Assembly: GCA_000469685.2 (NCBI GenBank)
Contig: LS997562.1
Span: 42,422,345-42,486,344 of the forward strand
From: Haemonchus contortus
Lineage: Eukaryota; Nematoda; Chromadorea; Rhabditida; Trichostrongylidae
Length of the DNA: 64,000 nucleotides
Direction: 5' to 3'
Positions within the stretch are counted from its first letter, which is position 1. Each line of letters begins with the position of its first letter. Under the pieces are notes generated by a model. The model worked only from the letters and a program-made list of their open reading frames with translations. It had not been told where the DNA came from and did not search any database. Made by a program: the position numbers and the translations under genes. Below are positions 13,305 to 26,700 of this stretch, piece by piece.

Positions 13305-14256
13305 TTGAGAGAAAAAAAATAAACGAGAACGACTAACTGAGTGTAAACCGGTGAAAGAAAAGAGAAACAGGGCTATGAACCGAAAAACGACGACAACCAC
13401 CTGGCCAGTTTTTCCCGTTCAGTGGAATGTGTTATTACCGACATCCGTTTGATTTTGATTGCTTGCCCTTTTATGAAGGTGATGCTCTCCATTCTCGCTT
13501 TATGGGCATCGTTGAATCAATGGCGAAGATGCAGTATTAAGCTTAAAATCTCAACCTATTTATTTCTTTAATGATTATGTTTTAAGACGTTTATTGCTCA
13601 TATTCCTAATCTTTCAAGTTTGAAGTGATGCTAGGATCCCTTAGGAGCCTTAAGTTTCAGTCTTAGAGCCTCAAAGTCCTTAAGTCCACAGAATGGTTAC
13701 AAGAACAATGCTAGATGAGGACTATTCAATTATTTTGATCTAAAACCTGACTCATGGTAGTTCAGTAACCACTCAGTCTCAGAGTGTGATATAGAGAGGA
13801 TAGAAGGAAAATAGATCCAAGAATATATCAGAATGACAAGTACCCTTCTGAACGTGATGTTTTATATTCGAGATCCTCTAAGATGTTTATTTTGCGATGA
13901 TTTACTGATTTGCAGAGGTTAATCGTTATACGCATCAGTTTTTTTGGGATTGGTCAAGTAGGCGGATCTTCTGCCTCATGAATGATGGAAGATTTGATCG
14001 GCTCGGACGGGAAGTTGGTGCCACGCATCGTCTTGAGTTACTACGTGGCTTCCCCACTTGCTATTTTTCGTCCGCACTTCACTTGTGTTTGATCTCGAGA
14101 GAATTCGCCGCTCAGAAATGATCTCTGGCTTGCAATCGAAGGAAATTTTCCTTTGTTCATACCCTAGCCCTATCTGATCAATCAGGGAAAGGCACAAGCG
14201 ATTAGATTGCAAGTCGCATGTTCCCGGGATCTCACCGTTGTAAAGGGCCAGCGGTG
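13305..14256. other. Intergenic or intronic stretch
   Basis: Contains one 98-codon minus-strand frame (13976-14272) without a recognisable domain. Nothing else is supported. Confidence 0.4.
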
Positions 14257-14372
14257 AAATCAAACGAATCAATCAGGAGGACTTCAAACTATCATGAAAG
14301 TTGTGGTATATGCAGTCAGATACCACAACTTTCATGATAGTTTGAAGTCCTCCTGATTGATTCGTTTGATTT
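14257..14372. repeat. Perfect 53-bp foldback with 10-base loop
   Basis: 14257-14309 and 14320-14372 are exact reverse complements, separated by a 10-base loop (14310-14319). Perfect pairing means the copy is recent, is maintained, or arose as a replication/library foldback artefact. No TA or longer target duplication is evident at its edges. Confidence 0.9.
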
Positions 14373-17300
14373 TCCTCCTTCATTGGAAATTGTACTGCAT
14401 CTTTTCAGTCGTTTCTTAACTCATTTAGCTTGCTAATCAAGTTGCCTTCATAGTAATTACTTCCTTTTGTATCTGAATCGGGAGATGGGGTGGGTGTTGT
14501 CGTTACACATGCAGTCAGGGTATGTCCGTCGCACACAACCCTCCGAGTTGTGCTAGCCGCTTATACGGATTAGCTTCGCTAGGCTGTCTACTTATAACTA
14601 AGAAGATAAGATTAACTTCGTTCTACGTCCTAATACTCTACACTCAGCGATATGAAACCTTCCTGGCTGTGTTGTCTCGTCAACCACAACAGATGGGTTG
14701 GTTGGGGTGGTTTATGGAATTCGTTGTTAATCTGTCTTCACATTTTTGACTACGCAATTGAGATAAGGTCTTCAGAGGGAGGGGTCTTTACCTAAAGTGA
14801 TGTGCTGGGCTATTTCGGATTCTTGTCTTCAACAGGACCCTTATTCATTCTGGGCTCGTCTTATCATCTCCTATTGGATTTTTTTCTGCATTTCTTGGTT
14901 GTTCTTAATTTCTTCCCATCAAATGTGCTGTTTCTTGGAAGCATCATGTTCAAGTACCCCCTATCGTTCTCCATTTAAAATGCTCCCTGGAAGAGCTTTC
15001 ATTTTTTATGTGGAGGCCCTTATTCTTTCCTTCACCCAGTGAGAATGATAGGTGGGAAAAAGTTGGAGGAGTGGCCTCCAACACTCCTACCGTAGTCTTG
15101 ACCCTCTCTTGTGACCTTCTCTTGTCTGACCTCAACTTTGTGTATGATAGCAATTGGAGGTGTAGCATTACCGCGTCAGATGTTAGGCGGCATGTGTTGT
15201 CTTAGGTCACACGCTTTCTTCTACTTCGTTGTTCTTTACGTTTTTTTTTCTACCTCCCACGACCGAAAGGCAAAGCTTTGGGATGTGGCAAAGGAAGCTG
15301 TTTGTCAAACTTCTTTTACTTCATCTTTCGTCACAGTAATTAGAGAAGTTGTTGATCTCATCGATAGCCGGACCTATTGCACAATTTATTCGTACAAGAT
15401 AAATAGAAATTCGAGTGTTAGTAGTAGGAAAAACGAGGTTCGAACATTTTTCGTGGTCCTGAAATTTACATTTTCTCATGTGCATGTTTGTGAGTGATTT
15501 TCATGAATCTCGAGTTTCTTTAAAAGATGGGAATACTCCATTGAGGCAGTTATCGTGGACTGCCACCGAATTACGTTGCTCTGGTAGGATTTGCTCCTGA
15601 GTAAAGTGAAAAATTCTGTGAAATGGCGCTTTTCGTAAACTACAGTGAGGAGCATAGCTAAGAATACTTCTTGTAGATTTTTTAAATGTTGTTAAGTGAA
15701 TGGTAAACCGATATCATGTGGCTCTTGAGACTCAGGATTCTATGAAGCACTGTATACACAGTTACTCTGCTTATCGTACTTTTTTTGTCTTCGAAGAGAA
15801 CGGGGAGAGGGCGAACAAATTGTCGCGATCTATGAAATATTATATTTGAGTTGTGGTTCGAATAGGAAACCACGTCTTAGTCTCCTAGTCTACCAAGTTT
15901 ATGGTTTTGGGGCTGCCCCGTTGAGGTCAATCGTTCTGGGTAGGTAAACTCTGATTCTGTTGATCTCCTCGTAATTTCTTGTGAGCTCATCCATTAACCT
16001 TGAGCTGTTTTTTCATTACAAATAGTATTTTTTTTGAATAATTTCTGGCATATACGAGCCTTATTTGAGTTTATCTCTTGTTCAGTTCTAGGAACCTTGT
16101 TTCTTGTTTTTTGTCAAAAGGGTAGCTTAGCTTTGAGGGAGGTTTTTCGCAAAGCATAACATCTGTTAGCTTCCATGTTCCTAGATCTAATATGATGGTG
16201 AGAGCCTCCACGGTTTTGAGGATGGGGTATATGACATTTTAAACGAGATTGAATAGCCCAGAAGCTCGTTTCCTCGCTGTTTTCATCTACTTTACTTAGT
16301 GCTTTTTTTGGAAGCATTTTTTCCTGCCATTCTGTTCATTGGTACTGATATTTATGGTTACATAACCCCTTAATTATTCGTTGAGCCGCTGATGTGTCAG
16401 AGTGTCATTTGATAAGAACATTGAATCTCCAATAGTGCTGCCGGATTTGAAGGGCGCATGCTATTGCTCATGGATTAGTCAGCGCACATGTGGGAACGCA
16501 AATGAATTGTTCAGAGCGATTATAAATACAACGTCTAGTCATCGGGTTCATTTCTATTCATTCTTCCCTGTAGTCGTTGGTAAGGCATATGGATTTGGGC
16601 AGAAATGGGAAGTGGGCTTGGGTGGCTTGCCGGACTGAAGTTCGTGTTCCGGTTGCGTCGAAGCCCACCAGGCTAGCGATCTTTGTGTGGGTCAGAATGT
16701 GATCCTATACAGTATCTAGCCATAAATGTAGTCAATTATGCTAAATACGCAGTTATGCGCTACTGAAAAGGATCGATCAACACCGGGAGCTGGTTTTGTG
16801 ATCGTTCGGGGGCAAAGGTAACGTAACTCGTATTGCATGGCTTCTGCCCACTGTACAGAGTGATGATTGGAGTCAGAGTAATGGTGAAGTGGAAAATTAT
16901 TAATTTTGGAGATGCTGACACTTGTTGTTTTGTTTGTTTAGGCTAGGTAGAACATCAGTACTCCGTAACGGAGTTCCTAAATTTGACTTATATTATCACG
17001 ATTGATTCTGAATGGAATTGGCTTCCGGGTACCTAAATTCAGGGTTCCGGGTTCAACACATGATGAATTTATCTAACTTAGTGAATAGGTATTTCGTGGA
17101 CACAATCTACTATCCTAATGATTCATTGGTTGAGGGGTAATGCGTGGCGTATTCTAACATAATTAGAATTTTTGAAGAAATAATGTTTGTTCCTTTTGGG
17201 CATCCTGCGGTTTTGAACTTTAATTTCACCCAACTTTGCTCGATCTCTCCAAATTTATTTCTGGTATCTGTGTGTGATTATTCGATTCAAATTTTACCAA

Positions 17301-20300
17301 TTTGAGAAGTGTTTAGATGAAAGTACATGATATCTGGTACATATGTATTACAACTTGTTTCCGGATTCTCTTTGAAAGTCTTGAATTTCAACAGCTGTCG
17401 TTTGTCATCATACACTTGCAGTGTCTTTGTTTAATCTTCTTTGATTACTTTACATTAGTACAATTTTCTCAAGTGATCATCTTCGCCAGATTCTCTCGAA
17501 CTCGTTTTTTCTGCCACATATCAAACATTACGTAATCGATAACGATTTTGAGCAGAACTTTAGAGGTTTTCGTTTATGTGAACCTAAAAATTGCTAGTTT
17601 CTTCTTAAACTGATGGCAAGTGAACAGATACCCCGCTTTTCATTATTTCCCATTAAAGATCACATTCAAGTGTTTTTTGCCTTTGTTTTACACTTAATTC
17701 AGTTTGTTCTCGTGAGTTTGAGAGTGGAGCTTGAGTTTTGAGATCCAAGGATTCACATTACTTCAGAGGTCCCAAATGTCGTACCTATACGTTTAACCTC
17801 AAGAGCTGCAAAACATAGGCCTAGGGTGCAAGATGCTTCGAATAATCCCCACATGGTCAATCTCAATTTACACTACTACAAAAGGATCCTGTATCCTTTA
17901 GGTTAAATTAACTGAAACATCGAAAATCGCGTCTAATGATTATCGTTCAAGTAATGTATGGTAGCTGTGGAAAAAAAGACGATTGCGAGATATTCTGCAA
18001 AACATAGTCTTCCGCCATACGCTTCAAATATTCCGTGTTTGCAGCTATACAGTTGTCTGAGAGCGTTGTCTGTAATGTGCATCTTAGTAGCTTTTTTCGA
18101 GCTTTTCACTTTCTTCAATAGCGCTTCGTATGAATGGCAGCCATGAACGGCCCGTCATTTTATTGGCGTTTCGTAATTTTCGTTGGGAGACTACTGGGAA
18201 ATGGCTCGTTAACTAGATGAAATGAGGCTCTTGTGTTCGCTTTCGCCGTTTTTGAATGTGTTCGATGTAATTGCTCCACGGTTGATGGAAATCCCGTCTC
18301 AACATTAGCCTCAAATGCCTCAAATCAGTAAATGGGATAATTGAATAATAAGATTTTAATTTCTGCTCAATTCAGAAATAATGAGTTCTTGTGATAGGCT
18401 TTTATTAAGAAACATGAGCTCATAGAGTCCCGAGAGATTTGTAATAATTTAATTAAATAGTGAGTATGTAGTTGTGAGTAAAGAGAAAAAAGAACAAGCA
18501 GTATTAGTTCGGAATGTTCCTAGAATTCGTCGTAATTTAATTAGTTAGTGGTTGTCAGAATGGAAAAAATCAAGTTTTTCTAACCTTCTGGCTTTGTCAT
18601 AGTTTCAATTTTTCATTTTTCTTTGAAATTTATGTTATATTCTATGCATCCGTTGCTTTCCCATTTTCAACGCAATTAGCCTAGAGAATTTATTGAGACC
18701 TGAGAACAACTTGTCCAGGAATTATTTAATATTTCTTTAATTTTTGTAGCTGCAAAATCCAATTGTACAGTGATCAATGAAAAATGTGAGGAAATCACCC
18801 AGACAAGCAATAAAGTTAGTAGAGAGGAAATCAGAAGAGTTTCAAATAATGGATTTGTAAAAAAAAAATAAAAAGGAACTAGTCAGGGTTAAGGCAAATA
18901 ACATCAAATCAATCATCACCTACTCATTGACGAAGAAACAACTTCTGCATTCGGCGGATATGCATCTAGCACGAAAGGTTTGAACGATTTCAAGTTTTCG
19001 TAGTTCCGCGCCCCTCGATTTCATATTTGGTGATGTAATTGATTTGTTGATTGATCTGTATGGTGATGATCGGTGAGAATTTTGGAGAGAATGTGCCAGA
19101 AAACATCCATTTCACTTTTAATTACGCCAGGTTATCCGATCGAAGTTTTTATGAAAATCACAAGGTTTAAAATTGCAAAGATAGTATAATATAACGATAG
19201 ATCAATCGAAAATAAGGTATGAACTTGACATTCACTTAGAATCGTAGAAGCAATTGAATCGTTCCGCCTGTTCAGTGCTCAGTCAAGTTCAATCCTTGTA
19301 TCTCTTCCAGCCGCTAGCACTACACCACCGACTAATAGAGTCATCAGCTCTTTGTTGGTCACAATATAGGCACAAATCACAAATGCGCAATCAAATGCCA
19401 AAAAACCTTGATCAAATATCTACCGAAGTATGGCATGGGGACCAAATCAAGCGCTTCGCTCTTTTATAGTTTCAAAATGAACAGCTGTAGAGATGGAACT
19501 GAAATGCTTGTGAAAGAATACCGTCTAGTCTCTTCCGCATCTGGTCCTTTACGTGCAATTTGGCCCATATGATACACTGGGGCTTGGTTAGGCAGTTTCA
19601 ATCATCAATGTGGTCATCTATCATGATGTTTTCAATCGCTCCTCGAAAGAAGCTGATTCTGATAACCGACATGATTGATTGGGACGATTTGTAGGCCTGT
19701 CTTTTGTTTCGACTTTTTCTACGAATCACATCTTTGCCGCCATTTATGATACATTGTAATGAGGAGAACATTTACGCGGTCGTATGGGAGTGTTTCTATG
19801 TAGGGGAAGGGGGGGGGGAGCTACTAATTGAAGATGTCGGGGTCAAAAGGCACTCGAGCTGTTGGGTGCCCTTTGGTGTGTTGATGATGTGACAGCAATT
19901 TCCTCTATTGCATGATTCGATTGTGCTCCATTGACAAGACGTCGCTGTCGCCAGTGTCTTACTCTACCCATTTTCATGATGTGATTTTGAGTAATTTCGG
20001 TGGATTGAGGGGAAGTGGGGTTTTCTGTCACCGAAACGCATCTTTCGCTATTTCATTTTGTAAAGATTTAAATTTCAATCGAGAAAACCTGTCGTGTCGT
20101 TCAGCAGTAATGGTGTTGCTCTATTGCTTATCCATTACATTTAGACTTATGTTTATTTGAAATTGGTTAAAAATAGTTTGGAATTTGGTAGTTAAGGTCG
20201 AATGCTTTCTTTTGATATGTCTCCTAAAAATGTTATGAGCTTCATTCGGAATAAGTACTCCTCCGACATGGAACATTTTATGGGAATAGAATTCGAAAGT

Positions 20301-23279
20301 ATTCTACGTAAGTAGGTTTTATACGGAATTACAGAATTGTATGAGAGTGCCTACTTGAAAAAAGCAACATAAAGTAGTTCGCCGTTTTATTTTTATTCAC
20401 TAGAGAGTGCTCGCTTATAGCCGGATGTCGGACGGATTCGATACCATCTGGTTTGACTGCTGCCCATAAAAGTGTTTTAGTCAGTGCCGTTTTTCGATTA
20501 CTTTTCCGTTGATGTACTTGTTTATGTTAATTCGTTTATGAAGTGGGTTCTGAGTAGTGTTTATTAACTTTTTCCCCGATCTTTAGGGTAATTATGTGGA
20601 GTGATATGAGGTACCTGACTATACTTTTCTAATTAAGCTTGATTTTTATCGACCAGCATTTATGGGTGTTGTTTAATAGTGCTCAAATCCGTTTTCTATG
20701 ATTTTATATGGGCACTTACATATTTTTAACTAAGTAACCCATAATCGGAAGGCGAGCGGTTGAATCAGTTTTGTGTTGTCGATTAGCCGCCCGCGGCAAT
20801 CGCGGGCCAGTTGCCTCCTTGACGCAGTTCTAGCGTTCTTCGTACAGCCCCATCGATGTGCAATTACTACTTTGACCCGATGCTACTGTTACTTTTTTGT
20901 TGATATTTCTTATTGCTTCATTCTGCTGCATTCTTTCGCGCGCGACGTCGCTCTCGCCGCAAAGCGGCAATTTCGAATCAACTTTACCACGCCCTCACAA
21001 TCCATGGCGTGTAAGACAACTCAACTTTTGTCGTGAAACAAAAATATTGTGCAGCGATCTGATAAAATATATAAGTTGTGAAGGATTTGAGCTAGTCAAT
21101 AGAGTGAATGAAAGTAAAGGGCTCTAGGTAATACGCCTAATAGTGATACCGTAAACCTTAAAAAAATTTCAAAACGATTACCAAAATTTCAAATATCAAA
21201 GATTTGGTTATTAAGGGGAGGGGGATATTAGAATCGAACATCTTTTTCCAGATATTATATGAATAATTGGTGTAGCAGGTACAGTGTATTAGGAAGGATC
21301 TGTAACAGCGAGAGGTATAGAGACAGTGTACGATGTAAATTTGTACAGCTTCACCAGATTCGTAAATATTTAATATGACCCATGATCCAAGCAAAAAAAT
21401 TCAGTGACTGCAAAGGAGCGTTGCAGCGGAAGAGCATAATTATGATTCATTCTACATGTAAACACATATAGGGAACTTTCTGCCGGTGAAATCATCTAAA
21501 AAGTCAGGAAGAAGGTCTTATGCTTCGAAAGTGTTAGAGTAATAGCGCAGTAATGATTATGATTAAATGAATATATGGACTTGAGCCCCCAACATCACAA
21601 AAGTTTGTTCGCCAAATTCAGAGCTCGAATGACGAAAACCAATTAGGATGGATCTTTACATGAGACCGATCAGTCCTTTAAACTTACCATATCTGTTGTG
21701 AAGTAGCAAACGTGAACAATGCTTGAATACGTTTTTTCTTACTTTTAGTCTATTTTTTTCTTCAGTTTGAAAGTGGAGCTGCTCTTTCCCAATTGACCAT
21801 GACGGTATTAAAGCAATTGTTGAAGACAATCCATGATTGATGTGTCGGAGAATGGGGAGGAGAGAAGGATTAATAGAATTCCATTCTTCAGTGGATGGCA
21901 TTTTGTACCATAAAGATGTGGCATTAGCTATTGAAGGTTTGCAAGTTGTAATTTTGTAATGTGCAAAGTTATTCTATCTGGGTTCTTTTCATCCTACAGA
22001 ATAATACTTTTCCCGTTGGTGTAGAAGGAGCTCCGAAAAAAGTGATGCTAGCACGCCAAAGGGAGAAAAAATTCAGAGCGAGGGGTAGGCCGTGCGAGAG
22101 TCTCGAATTCCACTGGTGATATTTTCTGACAGCGAGAACAACACGGATCGGATGTCATAAGGAAGCGGAGGTTTTGTACTACTTTTTCAAGTTCTTTTTT
22201 TGTGTAGGTTTGATTTATATGGATTCGAATTTACCATAACGACAGAGAGGGCTGTGAAGTTCAATCCTTCCTATGTTTATCGTCCTCTTTGAGCATCTCA
22301 AGTCGAGTTACGGGCATATCTGTCATTTCTTGGTTTTTTTTTTTTGAAAAGTCCGCTTCTTGAATAGAAATCATTTACTCCTTTTTCAATTTGAGCGTTT
22401 TCGGTGGCGGCTCCGTAAGTACTGCAGTTATATTTCGCTTGAATGTAAAAATATGTTAAGACTCCGCCTAGTATTCAGTTCAATAGTGCTGAAATACGAG
22501 GACCGTTTTGGAATTTTTTTTTTGTTTATAGAACTGGTTCTCAGTGTTTTTTAGGTCTTTTTTTTTCCTTGGTGGGATTCCTAATGTGGGGAATGGGCGA
22601 GTGTGTTTATACTTTGCGTCAAAATTAGTCAAATAGTCTCTAATCTATGGTGAAATGAATAGATGGTATATACTGTTCATGGGGTGCGACTGTGTGGATG
22701 CTTTAGAACCGCGCTTATTTTCTGCGCCTTTTCTTTCTGCTGTTGCGCTCAAAACATCGTAGGAAGTTTGGCCTTTTACAACGCCCTAAAATGCTATATA
22801 ACGGTGAAAAATCATTTCGAAAAACAGGTTTTTTTTGAAGGAATGATACCTTTACATTCTATGGACTTGATGCATCTCCTACATATACAAGATAGACGAA
22901 TATTGCTAGTGCAAATATGGTAAAAAAGTGCACGTACGGAAATTGGAGCTATTTGTACTTATTGCGGAAATTGAAGGCTTTTATACATTTTATTGAAAAA
23001 ATGATCATATGAAATTGTGCATACATACCTTGAACCCTATTCCCCCACCCCTTCTATTCTCCATCCTAGAATGAAACATTCGCTTGGGAGCAATTTCCCG
23101 TTTCACATTGAATGACGCTTTGAATAATTCAAAAGCAATTGGAATACATCTTTTTGCTTTAAATGTTTCATTCGACTGACTCTTCCCCAATTTCCTTGCA
23201 TCAGAGCACAAGCTTTATCTTGACCATAGAATAGGGTCACCTGATGGGGCCCTTTAGAAATTTAAGTAATCCCACTCGT
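14373..23279. other. Gene-poor, T-rich stretch
   Basis: Only chance-length frames. Contains short homopolymer runs (for example G near 19811 and T near 22340). No exon chain, RNA gene or long repeat was recognised. Confidence 0.4.
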
Positions 23280-23780
23280 TGTGGGTAACTGTGGTGGGCT
23301 TCATTGGCCCTAAAGTCGTCGGCGGTCGGCTGCATCATTTGGTAAGCCCTTCGATGCGCTCACACATCTGTTGCGCTGCGCAATTCACCTAAGGATGCGG
23401 TCGTGGTATTTTATGGGAAGGGGTGCGAGACGGCGTCGTTGGTCACCCTAAACATTATGCATTGTCGTCGCCGTTTCTATTTGGCATTTCTGAGTGATGA
23501 GCGAAGGCGGTAACTCGTTTCTGATACTCGAGTCCCATTCACACGCTTCACTGAACTTCACACTTTTATGAGTCGCGCGGCGGCGACGGCGGCATGATGG
23601 CGTTGGTTGGTGGTGTTGGCTGGCTGGCTGCCTGCTTGGAGCCAAACCGTCGTCGCTACTGCTGCAGCCGCCGAGACGAAGGAACGGACGGACGGATAGA
23701 GGAGGACGGCCGGGCTGGCCGGCCGGCCTCGTCCTGGCTGCCCTCGTCGTGGCGAAATCAATTCGTGTCGGTCGCTTCGT
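23280..23780. other. GC-rich, CpG-rich island
   Basis: About 500 bases stand out from AT-rich surroundings, with many CG and GGC/GCC steps, densest at 23575-23750 where both strands have open frames of Arg/Ala/Gly-rich sequence. These frames look like a composition effect rather than protein. The segment could be a promoter or non-coding first exon, or a foreign repeat; no core-promoter motif decides this. Confidence 0.4.
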
Positions 23781-26700
23781 TACGTCGAATCTTCACCTCA
23801 TTGGTGTTTTTGCAGAGGGCAGACACTGCAAATTGCTTGATTTATTTGCTCACATGGCATGTTGTCAGTCTTTCTCCCCTACCGCCGCGCATACACGTAA
23901 ATTCGCCCTTGTAGTCAGTTACATGATCAGCATTCACGAAATGATTGCTCATAAAATAGCACACATTAGACATCATCGTCCATTTGTTCTTGCTGATATG
24001 ATTTGATTACTCGTAATACGTTAATATCAATTAGATAGTCTTTACTGCCTCTAATAGGGTAATTAATGTTGATGTGCATTGCCCTCATCAGTGATGTCTT
24101 CAATTTATTCTTGTTTAAGACGAATTAACTAATCGCATTTGCCTATAATGTGCGCTTTCTATTACGAGTTAGCAAAATCCAGATGGTAGTTGATGAAATG
24201 GCTGGATATTGTCAGGCCATAGAGCTAAAAGGGAACGCAGAGATTTCCGTTGCACTAGTTTCGCCTCATTTCCTTCATTCTTCGGCTTCAGCACCCGTTT
24301 GCTTCATTTGCCCTTGGCATTTCCTGGGCCGAAACACAAAAAAGTCCGTACATTCGTTGTGGTTCGTCAGCAACACAACGAAGATACTTTTTTCCGTCCT
24401 ATTCCACACCCGTGCGTCGTCAATGAGCCGGATACTTTTGTTCGCTGGACCATTTTTGAGAAGTAAAATTTCTCGGTTGAAGAGTTCCCACTAACAAGAT
24501 CAATCGATCCGAAATAAGCTGTGCCGGCTGTTTAATTCTACACTTCGTCACGTTGTTTGAAAGGGTTCAACCCTTTTGCAGTCTTACGTTTTACTGTAAA
24601 ACGTTTTTCATACAGTAATACTTTTTGAACGTTCACAGATGAAAGCAAAGCATTGTTGATCCATATGAGGTACCGGATCATTATTTATTTGTATTTGTGC
24701 AGGCAAATTGACGTCGTCGACCATTACATCATCTTGTACCATGACAAATGGTCGGTACCTACGGTATTACTGGTTCAATTGGATCTGTTAGGCGAATAGG
24801 TTTAGATCTATAATTGTAGTCCACGAAAAACGATATACTTGCTACTATTTTTGGTCGTTTTCGATTTTATTTCTTCTCATTCATGTTTTTTTTTTCGTTC
24901 ATTTGCATGTGATTTGCGAAGTTTGGAGGTTATTTTGGATGTCTGCATAGCGAGGCCTCTAAGTAAAGTGTTCTTGGGTTACAAATTCAAGACATATGCC
25001 ATGAATGTGTATACCGACTGCAAATGATTAGCAGTAGTTTCGAGCAAATATGAACGCTTCTACAGAACCCTTAATGACATGTCTTGTATACGTTTTGTGA
25101 AAATTGATTGCCCTTAATTGTTGGGCAGTTTAGGGCAGTCTCTGATTCTTCTAAGAGCGCTAGGTATCATGGCGCTATATGTCATGACCATAATATAAGG
25201 AAGCCGACAAATGTACAGGACAGGGTTTTCGCCCTCCCTTTCGAGTTTATTGTCGCTAAGCAGGTTCCATAGGCCACTGCATGGTTTGTCAAAGGGGGAT
25301 GCAAGTCAGAATTCGTCCTGGGACCTTGTGATCCCGGGTCGACTACTTGTTTCTGATTTGTGGACGACAGTAGGGTGATCACTGAGAATACGCCTTCCTG
25401 CTTTTCCTTGCTGGACGCCAATTAAATGCATGGCAATTGGGCATCGCACCTGCTTTTTGCAATTATTCTCTCGAGATTGCTTCAGTTTTTCCGGTTTGGA
25501 GGTCTTTTCTTATAATGTCTGCCTTCTTGAGTGGCCTCCATATCTAGAAATTTTGTATTTTTGTGGAATCGTGATTATGAATATGAAATTGCAAGGATCT
25601 AATCAATTTAACCCCTTGTTATGTCTAAGTGCTGGTCCGAAGTTGAGTGTCGTTTTTCTGGCATCTAGAAAGGTCAAGAGCTCTTTACGTAGCACTTTCC
25701 ACATTTGTTTAGACCGCGTAGAGCATTTATAAGGAAAAATGTGGACTTTCATTAGTTCTTCTGAGAATTGACTCTTCTGGTTACATGAAGAGCCATTTGC
25801 TCGACGTACGATGCTCTTGAAAACTTGTTTCCAGGATAGGTATTACGGGAATGATTAAAACTAATTACCACGAGAGATACGGTAGGAAAGAAATGATTGA
25901 GTTATTCAAAGCGTTAATGGGATTCATTAAAATCGTATTCGTTTTGGATTTCAAAGATTGATCGATTAGTAGACGAGAAATCGCTAAGAAATATTTCTTT
26001 CCTTTTTCTCCCTCCCCGTCATTCTGAAACCTATCATAAACGTCATGAATTGATGAATGAAAAAGAAATAAATTCGCTATTCACTTATCGAGGCTATAAT
26101 TCGTTTGACGGCCACAAATCTGGTGCAATATCCTGGTTTATGAGTATGCGCTTAAGAAGATTTAAGACTATGGCAGATTTGCGATAGTTTAGTGTGTGGT
26201 TGTATATCCGCTGAAATCCGGCCACCAATCCGTTTGAGCGGATCGAGTCTAACTGACAGAACAGATTTGTTTTCTATATGAATTACGCCTTTTTTTTTGC
26301 AAAAATAAGCAGCCCGAGTATTCGGCTAGCCACCTTTTTCTTTTTCTTTCCCTTCTCTCTTTCTTTTTTTTTCTGTCGCTATTTTGCGGTGAATCATGAT
26401 CATACTGAAAGTTTTTATCATGTTAAACCTTAATTCCTCATTATTTCCATCGAAAAACAACCGAATGTTCCAAAATTGTTGTCTAAGTGCTTTGTGTGCT
26501 AATTGATTGCTTGTTATGGCTAGAAAATATAAGTTTTGAACTATCCAATGATGATCGGTCGCTACAGGACTACGTTAGTAGTTAGCGGATGTTTGAGAAT
26601 TTGGTTATTGAGTAATAAATAAATGGAAAGTCAGACTTAGTTTTGATTTTACTTTGGAATGTGTATGTGTGATGTAGGAGAATTTATTCTAACTGGCCTG

